From positions 42,079,501 through 42,143,500 of the forward strand of contig CM057482.1 of the NCBI GenBank assembly GCA_030035585.1: DNA of 64,000 bases. Direction: 5' to 3'. The notes beneath the pieces were generated by a model, which searched no databases, was not told the DNA's origin, and was given only the letters and a program-made list of their open reading frames with translations. Below, piece after piece: positions 11,358-23,480 of this stretch. Every line of letters starts with the position of its first letter. Position 1 is the stretch's first letter. A program made the translations under genes and the position numbers. Source of the DNA: Dugong dugon (lineage: Eukaryota; Chordata; Mammalia; Sirenia; Dugongidae).

Positions 11358-11758
11358 TGTTTTAGTTACCTGGTGCTGCTGTAACATAAATCCACCAGTG
11401 GCTGACTATAAGGAGCAGAATTTTATTTTTTCACAGCTCTGGAGGCTAAAATTCCGAATCAGGACCTGGGCCATGTTGATTCTTTCCTTTTTAGTGGCTC
11501 CAGGCATTCCTTGGTTCCTGGCATACCTTGACTTGCAGATGATCCTCACATGGCATCTGTCTTCCTCCTTGTGTGTCCCTGTGTCTATTCTGGGCTTTTT
11601 ATAATTCAGAAGTGATTAGGATTAGGATCTTCCCTGTACTGGTATGGCCTCATTAGCATTACAAAAGAAAAATCTATTTTCAAGCAGTATCATGTTTATC
11701 AGTACAGGGGTTAAGATTCCAACACATATTTTGAGGGGACATAATTCAACCCATAACA
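11358..11758 (-). mobile_element. MLT1-type solo LTR
   Basis: Minus strand starts TGTTATGGGTTGAATTATGT and runs to CAGCAGCACCAGGTAACTAA then AACA. Flanks ACAGG (11353-11357) and ACTGG (11759-11763) match at four of five bases. It is the same family as the copies at 1453, 19413 and 40038, and in the same orientation. Confidence 0.83.
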
Positions 11759-11763
11759 ACTGG

Positions 11764-13430
11764 TAAGGTGTATTTGCATAAGAAAGGTGTTTCTGAACAT
11801 GATGGTAGATATTTTCTTCAGCTGTCCAAAGTTGTGGGAAAAGTTTTTTTTTAATAATCCTCAGATTTTTAATAACTTCATTTTCTTAGTTAGAAAAATT
11901 GATCCAATTTAGAAATTCCTATAATACTTAAAAAAAAATTTAAACTTGTTAGATGTTAAAAAGAATCCTCATTCTGCCCTTTGTGGTTTTTATTATGTAA
12001 TACTTAATTGAATTTAAAACTTCTTAATTGGTAGACTGTGTGTATACACTTTAACCAACCACATTATTTCTATATATTATTTAGAACATAAAAAATATCT
12101 ATTAAGAAAATATTGCTTTTACTGAATTTCAACTTTACTTTTGGCTCACAATATAGATATAAGCAATGGCAATGTATAGGATATAAATATTATATTACTG
12201 ATAATAAATGGCATTTATTTAGAAAAAAATCTCTATTACCATATTTCAAAAATACTTTTTAAATGTATGTGCAAAAACATGCAATCATAAGGAAGAGAGA
12301 CTGATGATCTAAGACCTGAGTGGTAAATTTTCTAGTGACTATCAATTGTCCCATTTTGCTAATATCTGTACACAGTTGGCCAAGTTTCACCAATGATTTC
12401 AGGTTGCTGCAGCTTAAAGTCCGTCCATACAAGGTCACAATGTATGGTTGAAGGGCAGATACATCCCAGGTTGCCAACATTCTCCCAAATTGGTCATTAA
12501 TTGACATAATCAGCAGCTTGAATTATTGGTCCAACTGATAGAAAAGTTTCCTCTCTTCTGGCCAATACAAGCTTCTTCTCTCTCCCTCTCTTATTTTTTT
12601 TTCCCCCTTTCCTTTTTGTAGAAGATAAGAAAAACAAAATGGAATACATTAATGAGTTTGTAAAAGGGCTAACCAGAAACAAACATTTGTGAATAAAATA
12701 GAATTTATGATACAGCACAGACTGGCCAGCTTCATTCTCATCAAAGAGGAAAGTATTTATGCACCTAGTAAAAGTTTAAAAAATAACTAAGCAGCCAGCC
12801 ACACCAGCTTAGGGTTGGGGAATAATGCATCTGCAAATCATTATTGACTAAGCTGTGAATTCAAGATCACTTCTTAACCTAAGGAAATTTCTTGACCCAT
12901 CTTTTTTTTTTATTTTATTTTATCCAGTGAATTCAATTCAATTAGTACTTACTGAAGGCTTACTCAATACTGGGTACTCTAGGAAGGTGACAAATATTCA
13001 GATTCAATCTTTGGCCTGCTTTCTAGGGAACACATTTCCTAAGCAACATCAAGGGGCTCTTCAATCCCCACCCGCACGTTCTCCTCCAAACAGAAGCTTA
13101 GGTCAGCCGCTTATGGAACATTTTGTCCTATGACATGTGCAGACACAGTATAGTTAGGCCCTTAGCAGGAATGTGGTGGCTGAGTGACCTGGGATTCCTC
13201 AGCCCCACTGGAGATTGGTCTTCCTCCAGACAGGGCATTAGTAGGTGTGTTTTCCAGGCCTGATAGCAGTCAGTCAGGTAAAACAGTGGTAGAAGCCAGG
13301 AGTCTCCATTAAGAAAGCAGTTAAGAAGGGCAGAGGATCCAAGCCCACAAGCATTCCCAAGGGCCTCATGGACATTGTTTCCTGAGCAAACCAGGTTGAA
13401 AAAGACCTCATTGCTGCCTCAGTGCCTCAT
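11764..13430. other. No feature recognised
   Basis: AT-rich, apparently unique sequence. A pyrimidine-rich stretch (about 12541-12618) and a T-rich stretch (12902-12922) are the only notable tracts. Confidence 0.4.
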
Positions 13431-13439
13431 GGAGAAGAG

Positions 13440-13605
13440 CCTTGAGGCTCAAGTTCTGGCTTTGCCAAGTATCATCAGCTATATGTCCTTGATCATGTTT
13501 TTAACCTCTTTCTTCATCTTTTCAAATAAAAACTGGGAATAATATTTTACAAGAACGTTGAGAGGATTAAATAAGATAAAAATAGATAGAAATCAAATTG
13601 CATAT
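13440..13605 (+). mobile_element. MIR-like ancient SINE
   Basis: Reads CTGGCTTTGCCAAGT, then ATGTCCTTGATCATG, CTCTTTCTTCATCTTTTC, and GAGAGGATTAAATAAGAT. This is the order of landmarks in a MIR core and 3' region. Divergence is high. Confidence 0.6.
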
Positions 13606-14139
13606 AATTCCTGCTTTGTTTTCATAATAAATGGTAGTTCAATAAACATATGGTGAATAAACGAAAGAATAAAATTCAAGTCAGAGACACGTTCTCCCCT
13701 GAGTTAGCAGCAGCCCTCTCTTTGAAATTACTTAAAATGGGAATCCTGGAGTGAAAAATTCGACAATGAATTCTGCCTAAACATTGAGGCAGGAGGGAGG
13801 AACGGAATATTCCCCACTTGACTGTAACATTCACAGTTCGCAAGATCCAAATAACGACCTGATAGAACTACTCAAAGACTTGATCTTCCCAATAGCATGG
13901 TTGGCGGTTGGGGGGAAGAAGAGGGAGAGGAGACAATGAGTCCGTATTATTTTTCTTTTTAATCTTTTCACTACAATTCAGCTGCAGGTATATGGGCTAG
14001 GAAAAATGCATTTGCTATAAGATTAAAATCTTTAGTAACAATTGCATTCCTGGAATTAACCTTGTAATCATCATTTTCCTTTAAAATAAGGACAGATATA
14101 TTTATATAACAATATATACGTACATCGTTGTTTTAACTA

Positions 14140-14360
14140 AAATTAATTCAGGACTTATCGTGGACCAGGCACTGGGTCATTTGTGAACCATATTGTTTTA
14201 TCTTCCCAGCAACTCTATAAGTTAGTGACATGTTATTCTCACCTAACAGATGGACACACTTTGGCTTTTGAAGACAAAGGGTCTTTCCCAAAGTCACACA
14301 GTCACACAGGTCTATCAAACCTTAGGGCTTCCTTTCTTTACCACTAGTGCATTGAGCTAA
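14140..14360 (-). mobile_element. MIR-like ancient SINE
   Basis: The plus strand carries the complement of a MIR: CAGCAACTCTATAAGTTAG, CCTAACAGATGGACACAC, CCCAAAGTCACACAGTCACA, then a degenerate ACCACTAGTGCATTG end. A possible second piece follows at 14400-14470. Confidence 0.6.
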
Positions 14361-15447
14361 TGTAGATTTTGATGCGCGGTCACAAACTTCACACTAGCCT
14401 ATGAGTTAGATATAGTTATTCTCGTATGACACAAACAAGGAACAAAAGCAAAGTCATATTGCTAGTAAGGGCTAAAATCCCAATCCCAAAGGTGATTCCC
14501 AAGCATCACGGAAATACAGTGTTAATAAAATTCTTTCTAAAATACCCTTTTCCACCTCTCTCCATAGCATATTAGGTCTCTGAATTGTGCTTGTCCTTCT
14601 CCATCTGGAGGGAAAGACCGCAGCTTGGTGGTCTTTGGAACCCAACTGCCTAGCACACTGAGTACAATAAAGATTATCTGAGGCAAGGCATACGAGCATA
14701 TGTTTATGAATCCCAGCTGATTGTATTTGAAAAACTTTTTCATTCTTTCCCTGTATTAATTCAATTTTCATAAGGATGAAATTCCCTAAAAAAAAATCTG
14801 CCTTTCAAAACAGTTATTTACACATCAGATAAAAGAAAGGAAAAAAAAGGAAAAGAAATCCTGGGATGACCAAACTTTGCTATCCTGATTTACCTAAGAT
14901 ATGGGTTTATATTTAATATATTTATGGGAATATTTTTATTTTGAAAACTACCTTCTTATAAAATATTTTGAAAGCAAAAACATGCAAGCCCTTTCAAATG
15001 ATAAATCAGATTACCACTACTGTGAAGCTTACTAAAATTTAGTAAAAATAAAATTTTAAATTACTTTTAATTTGCCTACGAACATTACATACTTTATTTT
15101 CTTATGAATAGAAAAGATTAAGAATCTTTGAGAAATAAAATCTGGCCATGAACTTAAAAATACAATGCCTTACCAGATAAAATTTTGACCAAATAACAAC
15201 TTGAGCATGCAGCTTTGGTCAAAGTTTATTATGAGTTTTGCACTCCTTGCCTGTATCACAGTGAGAGGTAATTGAGGGCAATTTTATCAAAAATTCACTT
15301 CTCTATGAAATTGAAAGTGATTCCAAACTGTGTAGCTGTTGAGTTACAAAAACTATTATCCTTCTCTGTGACCGTATTATCATTTGTAAGAAATCAGATT
15401 AGTCACTGAGAAAAACTGTCTAATGAGGAATTTAGTTAAGGTGGAAG

Positions 15448-15480
15448 GTTTTTTTTGTTTTTTTGTTTTTTTTTTTTTTC
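15448..15480 (+). repeat. T-rich low-complexity tract
   Basis: T runs interrupted by single G residues. Confidence 0.9.
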
Positions 15481-16170
15481 TTCCTTCTATCTGAATATTT
15501 AACACAAGAGAAAAATCCTGCTCTATTTTTCAGCTGGAATCACAGCAGTTTCTGTTTCTAACCTGGGAAGAATGTGGTTGGGACTGAAAAGCCCCCTATC
15601 CTATTGTTAGACTCCCAGGCACTGATCCTTGCTTTTAACATCATAATGAAGGATGCTCTTTAGTGGATTATCTTGAGAAGGGATTAACTCCTTCAAGTCT
15701 TCTTAGGGGGCAAGGTGTTTTGAGCCCTAAATACACACCAATTGCCTGCTTAACTTTTCATCTTATTTTGAAAACTGCCCAGCTGGAATTCAAATTCTTT
15801 TCCATAGAGCTGAATTTTATTAGTAGCAAAGTTTGAGTTGGGGGCAGCAGATGCTAAATATAAGCACTGTTCTTTTAATCTCATGGGGCCAAATGTTTCA
15901 GATATTTCACTGAGACAGGCACGTCAGGATAAGACTCAATCTAAACTTTGCTGTAAACTCTGCAAGCGCTTAAATGCTCCCCCATCTCGCAAGCCCGTGA
16001 CTTTAGCCTTCTAGAACACCATACTTTTATCAGGACTCTACCTTTAAACTCCACTTTGTGTGAATGCATGTATACATATCTACTTGTCTATATGGCCTGG
16101 TACTACGGCTTTTAATGCTATTATCGATGTTATTTTAAGTCACACTCAAAGTAGAATTCAAATGCCTAGC

Positions 16171-16199
16171 AAACACACACACACATACACACACACACT
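16171..16199 (+). repeat. CA microsatellite
   Basis: CA dinucleotides with one TA interruption. A second, shorter CA tract lies at 16559-16574. Confidence 0.9.
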
Positions 16200-17979
16200 T
16201 GAGAAGACTAATTGCTCTATAATTTATAATCAAGTGGTTTCTTTAGCCTCTGCTTCTTTATCTTAATAACCATTTATTTTTGTCTGCCTTTTACTTTCAA
16301 TACCGAAATCCTACATTTGCTTCATGTTCATCTTACTCCTTCTCTAACCTCATTTCTGTTATTAACCTATCCCACTGTATTATATGATTTTCGAGGGACT
16401 AGATAGTTCTAAATTTGTTCTTTTCCCTACTTTTCTACTTAATTCAAACTTCTTTTCTTAATAAATTACAACTTTTCTTTTGCACAACTGAAAGAATACT
16501 TTGTACCACTGAAAACCCTGATTTTAAAGGTGTTTGTTAAATGTAGAAAACTATTTTAAACACACACACACACAAGTTTTTCTCAGAACTTTACCCTTTG
16601 GACTGATTTTTTTTTTTTTTAACCAAATAGCGACACACATTAAATGTAGCTTGTTTGAAAGAAAGAAACAGTGTAAATTAATTTAAAAACACTGTACTAA
16701 ATGTGTAAAAAGTTTTAAATACCTATATAACAAAAACAACAACAAAAAGATTTTGAGAAAATTAAGTTTCATATTGTTTTGCAAATTAAAAGCATCCAGG
16801 TGTACTTTTCTTGTGAACAAAATGAAATGCACTCTTATTCTTTTATATATAAATAGCAATAACTGTATTCTAGAGACTCTGCTTTAATTGTAAATAATCC
16901 TCCACATTCTTTCAGTGGAAACTCTTTAAGGAGTCATGAATTTTATTTATACTCTCTCTCTCTTTGAGAGTCTTTTGTTTATTTGCTGTTTCGTTCTTTG
17001 TGAAATAACACTCCCAGAGGAAAATCCCTCTCTCTGCTTAAGGAATTAGGCCAGAGACAAAAGCAGGGAATTCTTTAACCCTTGTTTTGTGCTAAGAGAA
17101 ATGTTTGACATTTCTGTGGAGAGGTGTTTAGTTTGGATTCATTAGGTCTTAGGGACTCTTTTCTCTTTTTTGGCCTTTCAGTTTCTGTCACTGGTTTTTT
17201 CTGTGTTTGGTAGACTGAATAGAGTTTACCAGGGTGTAATTAGGTTTCCTACATTTGAATAGCAAAAATCCAGTTGTTTTAAATGGGGAAACCAAGGATT
17301 CCCTTACTCAGCAGGCCCAAACCTGACTTCTACTTTCTGATACCCATCTGGATAGAGGAAAAAGCAGCAACTAAAGCACGGAAGAAAAAGGCTTTCAGGG
17401 AAGTTTATGTGCCTGATTGAAATAAGTACCTCTGGTAAACCTCCTTAAACAAAGTTACTTGACCACCACTCCCACAGTTCTGCCCCTGATTTCCAAACAT
17501 TTGATTTTTCTGTGCTTCCACAAGAAACACTAAATAAATTTAGTTTTAACATAATTTTTTAACGCCAAAGAATTTTTTTTTTTTTTTCATAACACCCAGG
17601 CTGGCCTCCATTCTTTCCTAAATTCGTTTAAGGGATGCCCACTGCCTGGTCTGGCAACGGTACATTCTTGATGAGGTATCATAGCACAGATCATTTGCCT
17701 TCTGCCAAATAACAGACATACTTTGCTAGATTATTAGCTTCACTGCCTGAATTAGCAGAAGCAAAAACATTGGGCAATTCCCCAATCTTAAGGTGAGAAA
17801 TAGAGCTTAGCCATAGTTTTCCTTTTCTCCTTCCATGTGACATTATAGACTAGACCACGAAGATTTCTTCTCTCATTTTACTACTGCAGGTTTTAAAGCA
17901 CGGAAGGGGTGGAGGCAGGAAACCTTGAAGGCTCCATTCAAGAGCAATTCAGAGATTAGCGAACACTAACCATACAAAC

Positions 17980-18150
17980 AAAAACCCCTGGTGGCCTAGC
18001 GGTCAAGAGCCAAGGCTGCTAACCAAAGGTTGGCTGTTCGAATCCACCAGGTGCTCCTTGGAAACCCTATGGGGCAGTTCTTCTCGGTCCTATAAGGTCA
18101 CTATGAGTCCGAATCCACTCGATGGCAACAGGTTTGGCTATTTTTGGTTT
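17980..18150 (+). mobile_element. AfroSINE/PSINE, short-body type
   Basis: Head ends in an intact B box GTTCGAATCC; the tail reads GAATCCACTCGATGGCAACA and is followed by a GTTT-rich end. Perfect 13-bp target duplications TAACCATACAAAC at 17967-17979 and 18151-18163 fix both ends and point to a fairly recent insertion. Confidence 0.96.
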
Positions 18151-18163
18151 TAACCATACAAAC

Positions 18164-19407
18164 TGTGCAGGTTCTTTTTCAGCTGAATCCCAGTTGATGT
18201 TCCAAGGCTTGGTGGTCTCAGCCCAATAGCTTCTGACTTTGAGCTTCAGAAACATGCCCCACAGCAACCACTGGGCCTTATGTTCTACGTTCAAGCCACA
18301 CCTTAGAGGGTGATGAAGTTAACAGAGCATCCAAGGAGGACCATGGCCGGGCCCCCTCTGCTGACATCCTTATTGGGAGGCAAGCTTTCTTTGGCTGACT
18401 GACAATAACCCGTTGGCAGATCTGGCTGGGAAAGTGTTAACTGAAAAAAAAAAAAAAAAACAGGAACATGGATGAAAGGCCTAGTGTCCATGATTAAATG
18501 GAGAGAGGCCAGATAATAACATCTTCAACTAATGGATTGGGCTATTGTGAATTGTGCCTTCCCAACCCTCCCTCTCCGCCAGAAAACTACCAATTTGTCT
18601 TTATTGAAATTGTAGGGAACCTGTCCATCCACACTCCATAAGCAAAGCTGTGTATAAATCTCTAAGCCCTTTGGGGTACTATCTTCAGGAATGTCTTCAC
18701 CATGTGCCCCAGTGAATCTTTTTTATTTTACTGGATCTTCAACACTATCATTTTCATTAAAATTAATTCTAATGTTAAAACTTTAAGTAATTAATGAATA
18801 TAATGAAATAGAATGAAATACTTGAACTATCATTTTGCCCCCCTTTTTTGGAAACCCTGCATTGTAGATTATAGTAAACGGTGTTCTCTAAGGATGTAGA
18901 GGTGTGCATCAAAAACCATTTTGCAGTTCCACGTAATTTAGAGGCCTTTGAAAAGAAATATAAAAGTAGAGAAAAGTAATGGTTGAAAGCACAGATTCTT
19001 TAAGGATGATAAAAGTTAAATCCATCGACTTTGTTCACTAAAGAATAAGTAGGAAGGGATAATGAGGTAAGACTCTGTGAAAAAGTATGAATACCAAAAA
19101 ATGTAAGTAAGTATTTAGGGTATAAGAAGAAAGATTTAAAAATCCAAGCATGAACCATGAGTTGAAGTAAAAAATTCCTTGCCTAAAAAGAAAAAAAAAA
19201 ACAAAACAGTCTGGTTGCTTCAGGACAGGGAAAGGGATTGGGAGGAAAGGGGGGTAATACCATGAGACAGAAAACATCCACTCACACACACTACAGTCAA
19301 CAAAACGTCTCTCTTTAACTAGAGTAATGAAAGACTTTGCAGGCAAGAGTTTTGAAATACTGGAAAATGTCCCCAGTCCCTTATGTAAGGAGAGAATATT
19401 ATGATTA
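18164..19407. other. No feature recognised
   Basis: Unique-looking sequence with an A17-type run at about 18444-18460. A 127-codon minus-strand open frame (19038-19421) is AT-driven and low in complexity. Confidence 0.4.
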
Positions 19408-19412
19408 GTCCC

Positions 19413-19860
19413 TATATCCATTTCCTAGGGCTATGGTAACAAATTACCATAAACTGACTGAAAACAACAGAAATGTATTTTTTCATAGTTCTGGAGCCTA
19501 GAAGTCCGAATTCGAGGTATCAGCAGGGCCATACTCTTCCTAGAGGCTTTAGGAGAAGATCCTTGCTTGTCTCTTCAAGCTCTGGTGATCCCAGGTGTTA
19601 GTTGGTTTGTGGCAGCATAGCTCCAAACTCTGCCTTTGCTTCACATGGCCGCCTTCCCTCTGTATCTGTTCATGTCTGCGTCTTTCTCCTCTTTTGTAAG
19701 GACTCCGGTCATATTGGATTAGGACCCATCCTACTACAGTATGACCTCATTTAACTAATTATATCTGCAAAGACCCTGTTTCCAAACAGGGTCACGTTCG
19801 CAGGTACCGGGGTTAGGACTTCAACATATCTTTTTGGGGGACACAATTCAACCCATAACA
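19413..19860 (-). mobile_element. MLT1-type solo LTR
   Basis: Minus strand opens TGTTATGGGTTGAATTGTGT and passes AAACAGGGTCTTTGCAG, ATGAGGTCATACTGTAGT and CCTAATCCAATATGACC before ending near CATAGCCCTAGGAAATGGA. The best preserved of the four copies. Flanks GTCCC (19408-19412) and GTTCC (19861-19865) match at four of five bases. Confidence 0.88.
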
Positions 19861-19908
19861 GTTCCCTTGAGAAAAATCTATCACTTTCAACAATGAGCCC
19901 ATACTTTA

Positions 19909-20140
19909 TATGTGTGTGAGAGTGTGTGTGTGTGTGTGTGTGTGTGTAAACCTTTTCATGAGTTTTTATAGCAGTAGTCTATAGTTGTCCCTTTGTGACT
20001 GACTTATTCACTCAGCATAATGCCCTCCAGATTCATCCATGTTGTGAGACACTTTGCAGATTCATCATTGTTCTTTATCCTTGCGTAGTACTCCACTGTG
20101 TGTATGTGCCATAGTTCGTTTATCCATTCATCTGTTGAAG
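19909..20140 (-). mobile_element. 5'-truncated L1 with a TG-rich 3' end
   Basis: The plus strand is the complement of an L1 ORF2 C-terminus: TGACTGACTTATTCACTCAG, CCAGATTCATCCATGTTGTG, ACTCCACTGTGTGTATG. Identical 15-bp target duplications TGAGCCCATACTTTA flank it at 19894-19908 and 20141-20155. Next to the left duplication, where an L1 poly(A) tail would read as poly(T), there is instead a (TG)n tract to about 19947. Confidence 0.9.
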
Positions 20141-20155
20141 TGAGCCCATACTTTA

Positions 20156-21652
20156 GAGAAACGTCTCCATCCTCATCCCCTGCACTGATTCTAAAGCAAC
20201 GGGAGAGGCAGGAAAGAGAGCTGAGTCAGTGAATGAGTTCCGATGTCCTCTATTTGAGAGAACAAGGGGAAGAAAGAAAATGTCATAGTCCTCAATGTCA
20301 TGCTACTATGGCAATAATAGAAACAAATAAACTTATGAGAGGAAAACACAATTTGGTGTTTTATTATATAGAATAGATTTGAATTGACCAGATAGGTTTA
20401 AATTATCTCATTTATCACTTTCTCTCCTATTAAAAAACTCAACGGTAGTACAAAGAAGTTCTTCTTGTGTTCCAAAAGAAACGTTTGTTAAAATATGCCT
20501 TGGCATATTAATAATTCAGCGGCCAGTAGATTGGGCTGTTTACCACTGGAATGTCATTAAGCAAAGGCAATGATAAAGACATAACAATGGTGGGATTTTC
20601 TCTGCAAGTATGTATTATTACTCATACCGTATAAAATCAATTTATATAAGGCCCACAGGACTTTTTTCCTAAGTCTACCAAATATAATATGTTCTAAAGT
20701 GCAAAGAAAGCTATAGAAAACAGTTTCCATCTCAACCCCAGAGCCCTGGGCCCCCAGCACCTCAATATGAAGATTTAGGATCTTCAGCAATTGTAATTAT
20801 TTAAAACCAAATGTGTTTCTGTATTTTAAATTATTGTGTAAATACACTTCTAGTATTTTAAACAAAAAAGCTACTATCCCTGCATAGCATCTCTTATTTG
20901 TTAATTACTGTGCAGATAATAACTTTAAATAAACATGATCCTTATACTTCTTAATAAAAAAAAATTACTTCTTCAGCCCATTATACAAAGTGACATATTT
21001 TGTGATTAAATGTGGGCTTATAGTTCTGAGACAACGTACAAAAAAGCATTTTTTTTTTTGGTCTTTCTTACAGTGCCCCATCCTCCCTCACATGCAGATA
21101 AGGCAGAATGACTGGAAACATAAAGACCCCAATGAGATTATATTCCATATTCTTAGTTGGTACCCAACCCTTCTTGTCTCTGTGTGAAGTCTACAATGCT
21201 CAGGTCCAAATTATAAGAAAAAGTGATTAATTTCCAAAAAGAATGGTTGAAGCAAAAAAGAGATACATTTTTGGAGATAGTTTGTTGAACCATTTCTAGA
21301 AATAGTCAAACATCCTCAAAAATTATTATACTTACATATTGGTTCTTAACAAAATGAATTTCACTTGGACCTTTCAACATTGTTTGCTGCAACATTTAAT
21401 AGGATAGCATGAAAGCTAATGGCACCTTTCTAACAATTGTAAATGTTGCTTCTGTTTCTCATAAAGAGAGCACATTATCCATCAAAATTTGAAAGGATTT
21501 TTTAAAATTTTTCCTCTAGATTTTGATTAAATATAAAAAGCAAATGTTTTCTTTACAGGCACCAAAAGGAAGTTTTGGTACAGAACAAACCAAACAAAAT
21601 CTCAATATGATAAGCCAATTTTCCATTTTTGATGTGGATTTTAAGGGGTCCT
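20156..21652. other. No feature recognised
   Basis: AT-rich unique-looking sequence with a few A and T runs. No gene or repeat supported. Confidence 0.4.
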
Positions 21653-21666
21653 TTGGAGCTATTTTG

Positions 21667-21833
21667 AAGCCCTAGTGGCAAAGTGGTTGAGAACTCAGCT
21701 GCCAACCAGAAGGTTGGCAGTTCGAATCCACCAGTCGTTCCTGGAAGATCCTATGGGGCAGTTCTACTCTGTCCTGTAGGGTTGCTATGAGTCAAAATCG
21801 ACTTGATGGCAGCAGGTTTTTTTTGTTTTGTTT
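21667..21833 (+). mobile_element. AfroSINE/PSINE, short-body type
   Basis: Head AAGCCCTAGTGGC with an intact B box GTTCGAATCC. The tail is AAATCGACTTGATGGCAGCA plus a T-rich end. Approximate target duplications TTGGAGCTATTTTG (21653-21666) and TTGGAGATATTG (21834-21845). Confidence 0.93.
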
Positions 21834-21845
21834 TTGGAGATATTG

Positions 21846-22988
21846 TTTCAAATATGATCATCTCTTCTCTTTTTGTTTTTATATTATCCTTACAAAATAA
21901 AGACGTTTTTCCCTTAGGTTTCCTGTCACTTTTGAAATGGAAACCATGATGAATTGTGGCACATTTGCCTTGCTGTATTTTATCAAGCTCATTAGAGATG
22001 ATGCATGATGTGAACTTTACAGAAGGAAAAAAAATACATGGATACCCTCTTTCTTATCTTCTCTGTTAACCTCTCAAGTCCTTCTGGCTTACTTGTTGCA
22101 CAAACTGACCACCTATTAAGAAAAAAAAAAAAAATCTTGTCTGTTAAATTCATGGTTTTCCCCTAGAACAGCCTTAAACCTGAGTTATAAATTCTCAAAG
22201 AGTGATATCATCTCCAAACTTCTAGCTCAGAGTGGTTCATTGTATTTTTCCATTGTCATGTTATGAAACAAAAAAAAAAAAAAACTTTGTGTGCATGTGT
22301 AGATTTGATGAAAAGGTTATTTTTTAACCTAATTTTCCAAAGACACAGTCTTAGAATAAAAGCATTCAATAAGAAGTCTTCAGTTTAATAAAACCAGCTT
22401 TCATCCATAAATTTAAACAAATCCAACTCTGACTAGGCATTATAATGGTTTACTGAATATTCATTTTTTAAGAAAATTATGAAACTGAATTTTAAACTAA
22501 TTTATGCCAGGTAAGTTTTAAACAGGTCGTGAAAATGCAAAAATTATTACAAAGATAAAACCCATATTTTCTTACCTCTCTCTACAGTACTTTAAAATTT
22601 TTGATTTGCACTGAAACCTAGACAGTTTCACCATGATGAAGGTCATCAGATTAAAAAAAAAAAATGTTTCTCCAATTTTAATTCAATCCTTATCAGATAG
22701 AACAATTCATTCCTAATCTTTCAGATATTAACCACTATCAAGAAGTAAAATGCAAATGAATATTATTTTTAAATGTTAAATACAGAGCTGGAAAGAGCAC
22801 TCAGACAAAATAAGAAAGACGACTACTTGGATAGCAAATGTACATATTGTTTGAATTTCTTTTTCATTAATAAACCTTCAGTTTGGGCACTGTGATTGAT
22901 GAGTTTCTCTGGTAATATAATACTGAAGCACTTGTATTAGAGAACCACATTCCAAAATCGCAGAGAATTGTGGCACAATTTATTAACC
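21846..22988. other. No feature recognised
   Basis: AT-rich sequence with A-runs at about 22121-22134 and 22268-22284. No gene supported. Confidence 0.4.
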
Positions 22989-23000
22989 TATTACCTGAGA

Positions 23001-23165
23001 GGAGCAGCGGTGGCACAGTGGTTACGAGCTCGGCTGCTAACCAAAAGATCGGCAATTTGAATCCAACAGCCACTGCTTGGAAATCTTACGGGACAGTTCT
23101 GTTCTGCCCTGTATGGTCACTAAAAGTCAGAATCGACTCAACAGCAATGAGTTTGTTTTGGTTTT
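23001..23165 (+). mobile_element. AfroSINE/PSINE, short-body type
   Basis: Starts GGAGCAGCGGTGGCACAG and ends AATCGACTCAACAGCAATG followed by GTTT repeats. Perfect 12-bp target duplications TATTACCTGAGA at 22989-23000 and 23166-23177. Confidence 0.96.
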
Positions 23166-23349
23166 TATTACCTGAGACAATCTTCTAGATGGCCCGTGGG
23201 TCAGGCTCTACTTGTACTGGTGTTTTCAAAAATGACACCTATACTTTTGTTTCTGTAATTAATCAGTTCACAAGTATAAAATTGATGTTTTATGTGTAAG
23301 TGATACTTTGTAGTTTCAAACTGGCGTCACAGGCATTATCTCTTTCTCC

Positions 23350-23480
23350 CTCATTCATTCACTCAGAAACTTCCTTCTGTGTCAGATGCTCTGCTGGCTC
23401 CTGAAGTACTGTGGTAGACCAACCAGGCATCAACCCTGCCCTGATGGACAATCTTAATCTAACATCACTTAATCAGATAA
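23350..23480 (+). mobile_element. L2-like ancient LINE end
   Basis: CATTCATTCACTCAGAAACTTCC, TGTGTCAGATGCTCTGCTGG and ATCAACCCTGCCCTGATGGA follow the order of an L2 3' end, with much divergence. Confidence 0.5.

Larger units (their letters stand above)
14471..17966. other. Long stretch without recognised transposons
   Basis: About 3.5 kb of unique-looking AT-rich sequence. T-rich low-complexity lies at 15448-15480, CA tracts at 16171-16199 and 16559-16574, and T runs at about 16608-16620 and 17574-17588. Small open frames at 14472-14771 (minus) show no domain. The lack of insertions makes it a candidate for conserved non-coding content, but only comparison could show that. Confidence 0.4.

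Noticed and set aside
17980-18060. Possible tRNA gene in SINE heads
   Set aside because: A and B boxes are present, but the sequence continues into the SINE body, lacks a closed acceptor stem, and recurs about 27 times with target duplications.
19038-19421. 127-codon minus-strand open frame
   Set aside because: Phe/Leu-rich sequence driven by A-rich DNA. Part of it runs to the edge of the MLT1-type LTR. No domain is seen.
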